Shown: one piece after another, positions 27,701 to 39,152 of the stretch
How the letters are laid out: the number at the start of each line of letters is the position of its first letter
How positions within the stretch are numbered: the first letter of the stretch is position 1
Assembly (NCBI GenBank): GCA_016859345.1
Contig: CM029115.1
Location: 9,570,001-9,634,000, forward strand
DNA: 64,000 nt
Origin: Istiophorus platypterus
Lineage: Eukaryota > Chordata > Actinopteri > Istiophoriformes > Istiophoridae
Reading direction: 5' to 3'
Notes under the pieces: model-generated
Database searches by the model: none
What the model saw: only the letters and a program-made list of their open reading frames with translations
What the model was told of the DNA's origin: nothing
Made by a program: the position numbers and the translations under genes

Positions 27701-30335
27701 TTCCCTCAGCGTAATACACACCAGCAAGCAATCGATACATACTCAGCCGAGAGCCAGGAGGAATTGTGGCAGTGTAGGCACCACACATTACAGGGTGACC
27801 AAGGCCAATAAGGTGTGGGGAGGAGAAGAAGAGGGACAAAATTGGAACTTGGGCTAAATAACAGTTTCTACGCACAGACTTCTCCCTAGATGATTGGAAC
27901 GCCGTTTTACCAAGCATTAAGCCTTTATTTTAGACCAGCAGTGACATTTATTCTAATTTGGATAGATGCTGTCGTTTTGATCGAACTGACATCAATTCAG
28001 GGGCGATCTGATCCTTTTTAAAATACTCTCTCACCACCCACATTATTACACTTATTACTGTTGCAAATGTGATGAAATGTGCGGACCACAGCTAGAGATA
28101 TGCCACCATGTTTCCATAGCAACATATCACACTGCCACCGCTGCATCATACACTTAAATGACAGCCACAACCTATTAAGCCCTCTGAGATGTATGAATAG
28201 TGTCTGTTTGCATGCCAGTGAGAGTGATAGTGTGTCAGCATACCCCACCATGAGCAAGTATGTGTTTTAACTTCATGTTTTTCTGTTAAGTATAACTTTA
28301 GTTGCAATTCAATAAGTGGATACCCCTCAAAGTCTTTGCATTTAGGACATGTAATTGATTTTGATGGGATTGATTGTAAAAATGCTGCAGAAAATCTCAG
28401 TATATCCTGCAAGATTTGATAAATGAATCCCTCTGTGTCTGTTTTATTTGTCCCTGGGGACAAGTCCCTACACACTCTGTTGAATTGACTTAGCACAGGA
28501 AGAAGGGCCTTGACCAAAATAGGTAGAGTAAAGCCTGGATTCAGGAAATAGCTTCATTGTGGTCAACTTAGCATCAAAGTAGCCTAAAGAAGGAAATTTT
28601 TTAAATGACTGCTGTGTTTATGTCATAAATTGCCCAGATTCTATAAATTTGTAAAAACACTCTGTCATCTGAGTATAGCTACTTTAAAAGCTAAAAATTC
28701 ATGACCAAAATATTTTTGTCATAAACCAAATATTATATGCATACTGGGTGAGCAGGCATGACTCAGTGCAAATGGAGAAGTTGCTCTTTAATAGCATCAA
28801 GCCAGCATAATAAATTCTATACCTGTTATGCAACAAAATGTTCTTCGATGTCAAAGCCAATTTTTTCGGTATTTCTACCACACATTAGATAAGCCACCAC
28901 ATCTTAAAACTTTCTCTAACACAGGTGAGCTAGTATGAGGAGATATGACTATGTCAGTGATAGTAGTACAATTTCATTTTTCTTTTACACATCATTGCAT
29001 CTGAAAGCTTGAAACATAACAACCAGGCACATAAGCGAGATATCATCAAGTTATTAATAAATACAATAGTATTTTGCACCTAAATAAGAGCCATTGTATT
29101 TTGGCATTTAAACCACAACCCTTGAGCTGAAAAAACCCTGAGTACTCTCACAATTATGCTTATGTCTTATACCTGATACATACATGATAGATGCCTGAGA
29201 TTAAGGAACAGGAAAAAGAAAAACCTCTGTCTTTTCCTGTCACTTTGAGGCATTTGTTAATGTTGCTTACCTTTATGAATCATACAGAGCTGTACTTGAG
29301 TCCACAAGACATACATTATTGAAAAAAAAAACTTTGACAGCAGTTTAGGGTAGAAACAGCTCTTTTTATTGTCCTAGTTAAAATTTATTTGCAGAATAAA
29401 AAATGTTTATGCAGGTGATTCAAATTAATTGATTTTGTGAAGTAAACAAACACGTTTTTGTATCCTGTGAGCAAATGTGGTATTGTTTTATTCAGACTAT
29501 GCAGAAGCTGCTTTCTAATCATAAATTTAAAACGAGCACGCTGTACACTGCGTTAGTTTGTGTTTATTCTGTGTCTGATTGTCGGTTAAAGCACTCCGCC
29601 ATTTAAGCCACCTGCTGGTTGAGAGATCCCCCGAAGTTACTGAAAGAAAAAGGTCTCCAGCATCATCAGTCCTTCTGATTACAATCAGTGGCATCCAGAT
29701 GACAGCATTTGAAAGGAATGAGATGCAAAACACCTGTCATTTCACCTCAAGGGTTCAAAAAAAAAAAACCCAACAAAAATAAGAGTTTGAAAGAGTCATG
29801 TGGGTCGTTTTTTATTGTCCATATCTTGACTTTTTAACAGTATTTTGACTCTCTCCATTCACAGTGAAGGACACTGTTGCTGGACACACAGAATATTTAC
29901 ATTATGACACTGTAGTTCTATGATTTTAGACCCGTGTCACTGTCACGTAATGGCAGTCATTTACGGCAGCGAGGCTAGCCTACTTATAAAAACTATATAA
30001 TGTTCCAATTGCCACCACACAAGGCTCAGTGACTTTTTCTTTTATAAAAGGTTGAATGCGACTCATCAGAAGAGTCCAGTCATTCCTCCACTCTGTACCA
30101 CAGCAGCAGCGTGGCCCAGTCAGAGCCACGGGAAGACCACTGGGATTTCAGGTTTATTTCTGTAAGGGTTTCAAGTTTGAGAGACTGTTGGTAGTCAGAG
30201 TCTCGTGAGTCACCACATCGAAGCAGCTTGGAGACAACGTTTGTGGAGCAGCCACACTTCACTCACTGATTCACGTACACAAACATACTTGTCTTACATT
30301 AGCACACCTATTGACATGTTGCCTTCCCTTCTCCC
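24748..30335. other. Non-coding stretch, no gene seen
   Basis: Unique sequence. It contains a GA-rich tract at about 26360-26412, a 9-C run at 27686-27694, AT-rich DNA at 28540-29520, and a CTCF-like core at 29607-29618 listed separately. The longest frame here, minus strand 28146-28517 (123 codons), overlaps frames on both strands and shows no known domain. Confidence 0.6.
29605..29620 (-). promoter_or_regulatory. CTCF-like motif (core CCAGCAGGTGGC)
   Basis: The minus strand reads ACCAGCAGGTGGCTTA. The 12-base core matches the vertebrate CTCF pattern CCA-S-Y-AG-R-K-GGC at every position, but the three bases after it do not match well. Chance matches occur at this length, so binding is unproven. 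Confidence 0.35.
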
Positions 30336-30380
30336 TTACCCTAACCCTTATCTGAACCTAATTCTAACCTGAACCCTAAC
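30336..30380. repeat. Degenerate telomere-like repeat
   Basis: Reads TTACCCTAACCCTTA, followed by diverged units CTGAACCTAA, TTCTAACCTG and AACCCTAAC. This is the vertebrate CCCTAA telomere unit in imperfect copies. It runs straight into the (AC)n tract that starts at 30379. Short interstitial stretches of this kind are known in vertebrate chromosomes. Confidence 0.6.
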
Positions 30381-30430
30381 ACACACACACACACACACAC
30401 ACATACACACTCAATTATATACACACACAA
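30379..30430. repeat. (AC)n microsatellite
   Basis: A perfect AC block at 30379-30402 is followed by interrupted AC words (ATACACAC, TCAATTATAT, ACACAAAC). Confidence 0.93.
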
Positions 30431-31588
30431 ACACAAACACATCCCAAGTAATGTTTGTGTAACAGGATAGGGAGCGAGTATCAGAGGGAGGCATTATACT
30501 GAAGATACTGTCTGGAGTTAAGAATTAAAATGAGCATCCATTTATCGGTTCTCTGCTTTCATTCACTTTTACTTTGTCTATTGCTTTTCTATTTATCTCC
30601 CCTCTCTCTTCGTCTGTCCTCTTACATCTCAGTCTGCTGCTGTGTGTCTCTGTCTGGGCTAAACGTGCTCTTTGCCTCCAATTTATCTGGTCCACCTTCT
30701 CCTCCGCTCTACCCCCCACCTCCCCACACCCCATCTCCACCTTCATCTCTCTCTCTCTCTACTCATCTGTCCTCACCCCTTCTTTCCTCATAGATTGACT
30801 CTTTCCAATTACATGAGCAGTTTCTTCAATCACACTGTAACAAATTACCTGACAAATTAAAAAAAACACCAGTGATATTTCTGGGCTTTAGCGTAGGCCA
30901 TTCTTACCCTTAATGAAATTTGCTAAGCCATACATCAGGAGTCTGTTGTCAGCCACGTATAGCTCTTCAAATCTTCCTGTTTCCCCCCGCTGTTTTAATA
31001 TGCTTTGTACAGATAATTATTTCCACAAGAAATGCATGTCTGGATAGCCAGTGTTCTTACCGTTTTCTCTTTTTTTAATTAAATTTGTTCCGGTTTTGCA
31101 TTTTTTTCAAAATACAGATGGATTAAAGGGAAATAGCAGTGCATGCCTATTTTCCACATGTCTTTGGCAGTCTGTAGATTACACAGCTAACATGTAAAGG
31201 TAATTTTAGTGATTAAAGACTTTAACATAATCAGAGGCAGGTTCAGTGTGTGTTAATGTTAGTCTATTTAAATATTCTTCAGTGCTGCTGAGTACATCTC
31301 AGAAGTTTCTTTATGTGCTGAATTGAATGTTTAGAACATTTGAAAAACTCATGAATAATATTTTTCTACTGTTCCAGGATTAATCACAGAATAAATTTGC
31401 CTCTGAAAGAATTTGCCAGACACCAAGAGGTGAGATTAAATGATTCAGGGTACAGACAAATATATGTACCTGTGAACATCTATATTTCAACTGTACCTGA
31501 ATGCTCATTTTTCACATTGTGTATTCACTTTAACATCCCACTCTAAACTGAGTTATAGAGGTAATGTTTCCTGTTGCACACACCTTTG
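30431..31588. other. Non-coding stretch, no gene seen
   Basis: A pyrimidine-rich block at about 30590-30790 produces overlapping Ser/Leu/Pro-rich frames, and AT-rich sequence follows. No gene is supported. Confidence 0.6.
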
Positions 31589-31671
31589 TCTGTGTGTGTG
31601 TGTGTGTGTGTTTGTGTTTGTGCGTGTGTGTTTTGTGTGTGTGTGCTTGTGTGTGTGTGTGTGTGTGTGCG
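31589..31671. repeat. (GT)n microsatellite with T and C interruptions
   Basis: Two long TG blocks are joined by TTTG and GCTTG words. Confidence 0.95.
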
Positions 31672-33463
31672 CTGTAAGCGGGTGGGTTGACTTGTGTTTT
31701 ACTGTACATGCTGGTTTGAGTTTACCTCTGCTTGACATTCAAAGGCTCGTTGTGAGAAGTAGCATGACAACAGGCCAAATGATATACTGTAGCTACCTAG
31801 ATACAGTGTCAATAGACTGAAGGTATCAACCACTTGTATTGTATCATTATAACAAGAAGTATCATTGAGCTGTTGTGACTTTTTATACCGTGTTTTGTGC
31901 TTGCTTTTTTCCATGTATTGCACTAATGTCCTATTGAACCTGCTAATTCACATTCAGCAGTGTGTGTGAAAGCCCCTACTCCTTGTGAAAGGTCTTATCA
32001 TTATGAACAGCTTACAGCGTCTTGGGCTGTACACAATCTGAATACCAGCACAGTTTGCAAGGATCTATTTTTCTGTGAACAGAAACATTCCAACCAGAGG
32101 AGGGATTCCTGGTGCTGGATGGGGCACAGGACGCAGAAAGCAGATGCTGGTGTTGGATCAGCGCCAACATATGCAGGAGACCAGGGACCCGGATGGTGCG
32201 CATGAACAGACAGAGAGAAATGTTTGCTTTTTAGATTTGAGTTTCAAATGGGGGGAAAGCTATAAAAAGCATATGTCCAGAACTCAGTCTTAAAGTCAAG
32301 GCCAGAGGCCTGTCAGACAAGCACATTTGCAGCACTGCTCATTTTTGGAAACATATTCATGCTATAGTTACACTTGTTCGACTAATCCTTCTGTGACTAT
32401 GCAACAATACTTTACAATGGTAATATTTTAAACTGCTACTGTATAGTACTATAAATTCATCCCTACTTTTAAACTCCATCCTATTTAACAAAATTAAAAT
32501 TAGTACAAAGCACAAAACTTAATAGAATAGCTTAGATTTTGTTTACTATTGGAAAGAGCCATATTCCAGATTAAGCTGAGACAAATGAATGATGGGTGTA
32601 GCTTCATTTTTACGGTACATGAAAGCAAAATTATATTTCCCAAAATGTAAGACTATCATTTTTGCTCTAAATGACTGTGCATACCATTCAGAAAAAGCTG
32701 GATAAACACAAGTGTGCTGTATGCATTTAGAGCTGCATTCAACTACAAGAACTTTAAACTTGAATCCATAAAGATTCAGAAATTTCTACTACCCTTTCTC
32801 TGGCAGCATCCAATCAGGTCCACATGGATGAAATGGACAAAAATTAACACAGACCTGAAATTGAATCAGCTCCTTGACCCCTGTAAGATTTCCATGAACC
32901 CCCCAGTAGGTTTTCTGGGACATAAATCTCTGGGAAATAGTCGACCTGCCGAGCACCTCCTGGATGGCCAGACAGCTCTTGACCAGGGCCCTTTAACAGC
33001 AGCTGGGACCACTTCTCAAGGCAGCTCTCTAATTCCGGGTCAAACTAAATCTCACATAATTGTGCTCTTAACAGCTCTGGATGTATTACATATTGGTCAA
33101 GGTTTCAGTCATATTGTTTTATGATGAGCAGTAACACAAAATACTGTAAATGTATCTAATCCAGATGTTTATGTTTGTCATATTTGGTGTCTTAACACTT
33201 CTAAAAAGGCCAAGCTCTCAGTGTTGCTCTCCTAGCTTCAAGGCCCCTTTTTTGTATTGACTTATCCTTCAATTAACCAGGATGCCTGGCTAGTTTAATG
33301 ACTTTGATGCCTCAGGTCATGCTCACTGTAGGGAACATAGCAGCCTCTAACACTGGTGGTATCCTTCTACTTATAATAAAGATGACATTTCAGGCAAAGG
33401 TAAAGGAAACAGTCCATATAGTCCTTCCTACTATAAATACAGCCTGTGTGTCTATGTTCACAT
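31672..33463. other. Non-coding stretch, no gene seen
   Basis: Unique sequence. The plus frame at 32714-33124 (136 codons) and the overlapping frames at 31960-32293 were inspected and show no known motif. Confidence 0.55.
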
Positions 33464-33487
33464 ATGTGTGTGTGTGTGTCTGTGTGC

Positions 33488-33552
<65 letters not shown>
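33464..33552. repeat. (TG)n microsatellite
   Basis: TG blocks with TC, CG and TATA interruptions. The cysteine/valine part of the 141-codon plus frame at 33298-33723 is its translation. Confidence 0.95.
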
Positions 33553-35089
33553 CCCACCTGCACATGTGTTTACGACAAGCGTGGAGTGAGTCCACTCCTT
33601 CAGTCCTCAGTAGGATGCTATAAAAGTCAAAAACCAAATCAGACCCACAGGAGTCTTCTTACCAAAAAATTTCCCAGCCAGGAGAAAGTAGTAAAATGTT
33701 ATGTGTTCTCTGGGAGCAGTTGAACGGAAGAACCTCACCACGACATGATGCTAGAGCTCCACTCCAGCCGTCAACATGTGATGTGTCCGCAGGGAAGCAA
33801 AAGCCGATGACACTCGTCACTTCCTGTCTTAATGGAGACGTGTGAGAACTAAAGTTGACTGAATGTGTAATTTTTCCTGTTTTTCTCATGTTAAATTAGG
33901 TTAAATGAGGTTTGATTCAATTATGTGTGTTATTCCTAAAAGGAATAACCATACATGTTTTTTTTCCAGATCGCTGTAGTCATTTAAATTACAGTCAGCT
34001 CTACAGAGCTGAAATCACACTTTCAGATAATTCTAATTGATTTAAAAAAACCTAACTGATTAGTTTAAAGGAAATGTTTCTCAAACCAGAGGCTATTCTT
34101 GTAATTATGCACCCTTACGGGCATACGCCCATGCAGGAGAAGAGAAAACAAAGAGGAACAAATGAAAGAAAACACAAAACAATTAAAATGCTAATTGTTC
34201 TATACGATACCAACATTTTGAGAGGGAAGTCTGGAGGCCTTTCTTGAGAGGCTCCCTCCAACATGGACTACTATTGCATCTGCTGAGTGAGAGCTAGAGG
34301 AGTACTGTTGTGTAATTCTGTGAAAGGAAGTCAGGCTTTGTGCATTTTTAAAAAATGTTTTTCAGTTTGCATCACACACTGCTGTAAAAGTTTAGACTTA
34401 AGCTGAACTGTCACTTGGAGGGCACGCGCATGGATCACCACAAGGAGTTCTGACTGACAGCTTCTCAGAATAACAAGCTCTGATGTGAGGGCCATGTAAC
34501 CTCCCACGCTAAAACATTCCAAACACAGAGACCCACTAGTGCTGAGTAAACAGAAAATGTAAACGCCGGTTATTTAACAAGCCTCCACGCCTCCATCCTC
34601 ACACCCCCGTCCCTTCCCACCCCATGCCCTCGTCCTGCACCCCTGCCCCAGCATCCCCGCCTCTTCACACATTAAGTATGCATTGATTCAGCCTTCCCCT
34701 GTGTTATAAATACAGCATCGATCCACCCTGCGATCAATAGACTCATTCACATGCATAGAGCCACTTTGATAACTCTCCTACTCTGAGCCACTCGCAATAG
34801 CATCTTTCTCCCTCTCTCTCAGTCTTTCTCTCTCCGCCTCAATAGCTCAACATAATCCTCTACATCATTCATTATTTTATTCCTATAAATACACATGTAT
34901 GTGTAAAGACACTTACAATCAGCTGTGCAAATCGTTTTGATGCCAGACAGCATACTCCAATCCATAATTTATCTATCTCACTATTACAGTGCATAAGTAT
35001 GAATGGATGTCCAATACCATCCATTCGTAGTTCCTGTTAATATTGATGCAGAAAGTAACTGAATGCCTAATTGTTAAAAAATCACTCTT

Positions 35090-35345
35090 GTCGTCTAGAT
35101 CTCTGGCCTCCTTTAGCATTAATTCATTCACACCAATGATTGACCTGCATGCTGTCAAAAGCAGGGGCTTTCTTCAAACCGCTAGTTTAATTAAAATTAA
35201 ATTAGTAAAATTTTCGAGAGGCAAGTGATAGATCAAGAGCAGAACTGAGCTCCTAATTCCACAGCACCAGTTCCATGATTATTGGCTTGCTCATCACAGA
35301 TCTGAATGAAAAAGGCCAGAATTTAAAGGGAAGCGCTTCACAATT
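35090..35345. promoter_or_regulatory. Candidate conserved non-coding island
   Basis: A low-repeat island with several transcription-factor-like words: ATTAATTCATT, TGATTGAC (Pbx/Hox-like), CTGTCA (Meis-like) and TTTAATTAAAATTAAATTA. No coding frame is convincing. Conservation has to be tested by alignment. Confidence 0.25.
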
Positions 35346-37079
35346 TACAAATGCACTTGTAATCAAAAAGGAAACCAACACCCACAGTTTTAATAAGCCT
35401 GCATGTGGTCTGCTTCAGATAACATCCAGGTAGTTATTGCCTCTATATGCGCATAAACCTATGCAGGAACTCGCCTTTTCACTCCAGCTGCTTAGCATGA
35501 TTGAGGCACTAAAAAGCAGGTTTCACAAAACTGCTTTTTTCACAGTTATGTTCATTTTTATTTACTGTTTTTTTTTGGAATTCCTATATCCTCCTCCTAC
35601 ACTCTCTCCTCTAAGGGAAGTGAAGGCTGTGGAAGGTTGTTGATGATCTTTACAGGGGCTTGTCCCCATTGTGCACTTAAGTAGCTCCTCATTGCTTTTA
35701 CGGCAACTCACTAAAACCTGTCTTGTAAAAAGCAGTCCAGGGAAAGAAGAGAAAGGTGGAACACATTCATAAAAGACAGAGAGAGGAGGGAAAAAAAAAA
35801 TCAATGCCCATTTCTTCACCACCTATGAATTTTATAGACACTGCCCCCCCCCCCCCCACCCCCTTCACTTGGTCACAGAATTGCCATTTGTGGATTGCAG
35901 TTAGTGTGCACACTTTTCTACTAAACCATGAGAAAATCACAAGACAGTCTATTATATTTCAGTACATCTGGGAATGTTTTGCAGAGAAGAATCATCATGA
36001 TATAATAAACCAGATTGTCCTGTTTTTTTCTTAAATAATCTTAGTTCATCTTTAGAATCAGTTTCTCAATAGTTTTTAAACTCTTTAAAAACAAAAAAAA
36101 TTACAGGAAGTACTCCATGATACATCTCTGCTCCCAGTTGTTTTTGGCCCTACTGAGTGCTGATGAAAAAAAAAAAAATAGTGTATCTAAATTGTGTATT
36201 TGTAGTTTTTCCTCTTAGTGCTAACATTTAGAATAAATGTAAAGAGTCAGCAAGAAACAGGCTGCTTTGGAACCTGCAGCTTCACATTTGAAATGACTAT
36301 GTCAGAACCTCACTTTACATTAGCCGAGGTGTAGAACAAGCAGACAGATAATGTCATTTTGTCGCTGTGCTTTACAGCTACTTCATTTTGACACAGAAAG
36401 GTTTGCCTGGCAGTGTCTCTCATCTTAAAGATCAGCCTTAATTGTGCCAGTGTGCAGCAAGACCCTGTTGTCCTCAGCGGTACTCTAATTGGCTTAAACT
36501 TAACTTAACCTTTCTACAGCTTCTTTGTACAAGTGGCAGTGAAAATGACATTATAAATGGATCTTTTGTAAAGCAACATAATATTAGAAATTATCGCAAA
36601 TCTCTGACAATTACTGCAACAGTGGGTAGAAGACTTTTGCATGAGTGTGCATCGTGCAATTCTATGGAAGGAAATTAAATCAAGGGCTGGTGTCGTGCAG
36701 ACCTTGTTACTCAGAAATACATTTCATTTATCCATCGTTGTCAAGATATTTCATGTGTTCATCAAAAGAAAAAAAAATCTACTGCAATCATTACTCTCCA
36801 TCAGCATGCTCAAATTTCTGAGACTTTGCTTTTCAGGTTAAAGGGGTGTTCTTCTTTTATTCTTCAAAGACATGCAAATGTTCTCTCTTGCTCTGACTTT
36901 TACCTTCATTCCAGTAAACTAGGCTTATTAAATGCATTAGGGAGAATCAAAGTTGAGGTGTGCTTTGAGTGCATTCAAAGAAGGTGGTGATTGGAACTCA
37001 AAAAGGGAAAAGATGGGAACCCCTCTTAGTGTCCCTACACCCATTACTGTACACTACTTAATTTAGCACCAATTAGATT

Positions 37080-37360
37080 TTTCAGTTCCCTTTCTGCTGC
37101 TAATGCCTAAGCTTGCAGGGTCCATTCTGAATTAAGCACTAGATCTTCATTGCGGGCTGCAAACCAATTGATTTCGCCCCTTAATCAATTTATTTCATTA
37201 GTTATACATTCTTCTTTTTCCCTCTTGCCTCACTTTCTGCCGTCTCGTCTCAGGAGCCGGCATGAGGAGAGTGACCTATCCCGGAGTGTGACACAGAAGA
37301 GAGTGATTTGAATGATAACCAAATAGCTAGCGCGGCCTCGGCAGTGTTTAAAGATCATAT
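37080..37360. promoter_or_regulatory. Candidate conserved non-coding island
   Basis: A non-repetitive, CpG-containing segment with AATTAAGC, CAATTGATTTCG, TTAATCAATTT and an octamer-like ATATGTAAATC at about 37356. It lies immediately left of a strong G-quadruplex motif. A regulatory role is inferred from composition only. Confidence 0.25.
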
Positions 37361-37374
37361 GTAAATCAAATGTC

Positions 37375-37397
37375 GGGTGGGGGTGGGGTGGGGGGGG
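37375..37397 (+). other. G-quadruplex motif with single-T loops
   Basis: The plus strand reads G3-T-G5-T-G4-T-G8. Four or more G-tracts separated by single-base loops is the arrangement expected to form the most stable parallel G-quadruplexes. Confidence 0.85.
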
Positions 37398-38504
37398 TTG
37401 CTTGGTGGGGTTCTGTCAGAAAACAATTTAGTGATCGTTAAAAGGGATGCCTCGCCGTCATGCGAACCTCCGCAAATTAAATCAGTGCAGCCACCGGTCT
37501 CTGGCCCCTTTCACTTCTATCAAGCCCCCCTCCCTGTCCTTCTCCAACTCTCATCTTTCTTCTCTCTCTCACACACGCGCAGACACGCACACACAGACGT
37601 AAAGATACCCACAGGGGAAGGCAGAAAGTGAGAGCCTAAACCTTAAAGATTTTCTGGATAAGGGAGATAAGGATGTTTTTATTAATCTGCTCCTAGTCTG
37701 TGCAGTTTTGGAATATGCAGGGGAAAAAAAGTGGAAGTGCTAAGCCTCAGTGTAAACAACACAAAGGGACAAAGCGTGGCACATTCATGATGACAGGCGT
37801 GATAATGCAACATGAGATGCAGGAAGATTGAGACAGACCCCACCCAGGATGATCTCACCGTTTATCCTAATGAGATGAGTTACTATAGCAGCACAAGACA
37901 GCTTTGCTACAGAAGACATCAGTACAGCAGTAGTTATGGAGAAAAATACTCTAAAATGGTAACACCCTCCCCCCCCAAGAGAGCCAGTCATGCTTGACTC
38001 CTATCCCTAAAGCCTGTATGTGTCAATCACAGTCCCTGGGGAGATATTGCATGTTTCAGAAGACTAGGGAAATAAAAACATGTTGTGGAAAATCTACATT
38101 TGGTAGAAGGAGGTGACATCACTCACTGCAACATGTTTGCAGAGTTGTGTGCTGGTTCAGGCTACAGATGTGGTTTACAGTTGAAAAGCAGAATGTATTT
38201 TCCTCTTCTAAGCCTCCTCAAACAGGGACGTACAGGCAGAGATGTGGGTGGGCTGGCATGTACGCATGCCCACATGTACGTTTGCTGTGTTGTCGGCAGG
38301 GTGTGCCGTCATACACAGTGTCACTACTATGAACACATACTGTGAAAAAGAAAAAGAACTACCGCTTGTTTTGGCTTACAGGCTTGTAATGGCACCTTTG
38401 TTGGGGATAACCTGCCATCGCTTACACATTCAACTCACACATACACTCACATAACCATATAGAGATTTTGCAGTACACACTCATTGTGTCTACTTGTCAA
38501 ATGG
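37398..38504. other. Non-coding stretch, no gene seen
   Basis: Unique sequence with a short CA/CG-rich word cluster near 37568-37600. Overlapping short frames at 38085-38454 show no domain. Confidence 0.55.
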
Positions 38505-38660
38505 CACCTGATATCCGCCAGCGTCTGGGAATCAAATTAAGTGAGCGACTGCTGCCGAGGCCTCCTTCTCTTTTTTCTCATCCGCCATCCCCGGGCATAA
38601 TTAATTTTATCATCAGCGTCATTATTATTGTTAAATTGTTTTTCATATTTCTTCATTTTT
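38505..38660. promoter_or_regulatory. Candidate non-coding element, left member of a related pair
   Basis: Contains GGCACCTGATATCCGCCAGC followed by a TGGGAATCAAATTAAG word, then CATAATTAATTTTATCATC. A diverged version of the first 45 bases recurs about 410 bp downstream at 38917. The composition suggests a regulatory element, but function is inferred. Confidence 0.25.
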
Positions 38661-38810
38661 TTTCCTCCCCCCCTCGCCTGCCTGGAATACCAAGTGTATG
38701 CTAATGTGTTTTGGAGATTGCCAGTGCACACAGAGATGGCGAGAGGTAGAGAGGAATGAGAATGAGAGAGGTTCTGAGATGAGGAGAGGGGTGGGAGATG
38801 TAGGTGAGAC

Positions 38811-38902
38811 GGGGGGGGGGGCAAGAGAGCAATGAGGGTGGGAGGCAGGTGGAGGGGAGGAAGGGTGCCGGGGGGGGGGGGGGGGGTCAGGTGGGGAGGG
38901 GG
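38811..38902 (+). repeat. G-rich tract with 11-G and 17-G runs
   Basis: A run of 11 G at 38811-38821 and a run of 17 G at 38870-38886 are joined by GGG-rich purine sequence. The tract could form several G-quadruplexes or a triplex. Homopolymer lengths at such sites are often unreliable in assemblies. Confidence 0.9.
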
Positions 38903-38914
38903 CACTGTTGTGAG

Positions 38915-39080
38915 GGGCACATTACGTATTCCACCAGCGTATTTGGAACCCAATTAATCAAGCAGGGGAGAGGAGAGATGCAGAAAGGATGAGATCGCCC
39001 TTCACGTTGATGAGGCCTGGCCGGGGCAAACGCTCAACCACCTGAGCTCCTAACAGCCATGCCGACACACAGGAATTATG
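38915..39080. promoter_or_regulatory. Candidate non-coding element, right member of a related pair
   Basis: GGCACATTACGTATTCCACC is followed by an AGCGTATTTGGAACCCAATT word. It aligns with the element at 38505-38560 over about 45 bases, sharing GGCAC, CCAGCGT, TGG-AA-C-AATTAA and AGC. CpG-containing unique sequence follows to about 39080. Confidence 0.25.
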
Positions 39081-39099
39081 GCAATACCTTCACTCCTTT

Positions 39100-39152
39100 C
39101 CCTCTCTCTCTCGCTCTCTCTCTCTCTCACACACGCACTCTCTAGCTCTCTC
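39100..39152. repeat. (CT)n microsatellite
   Basis: CT repeat with CG and CACACACG interruptions, continuing into pyrimidine-rich DNA to about 39180. Confidence 0.9.

Larger units (their letters stand above)
33553..37374. other. Non-coding stretch, no gene seen
   Basis: Unique sequence with a short perfect hairpin (GTTATTCCT, loop AAA, AGGAATAAC) near 33930-33950, a 14-C run at 35844-35857 and an A run near 36166-36178. Two regulatory-looking islands at 35090-35345 and 37080-37360 are listed separately. No gene is supported. Confidence 0.6.
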
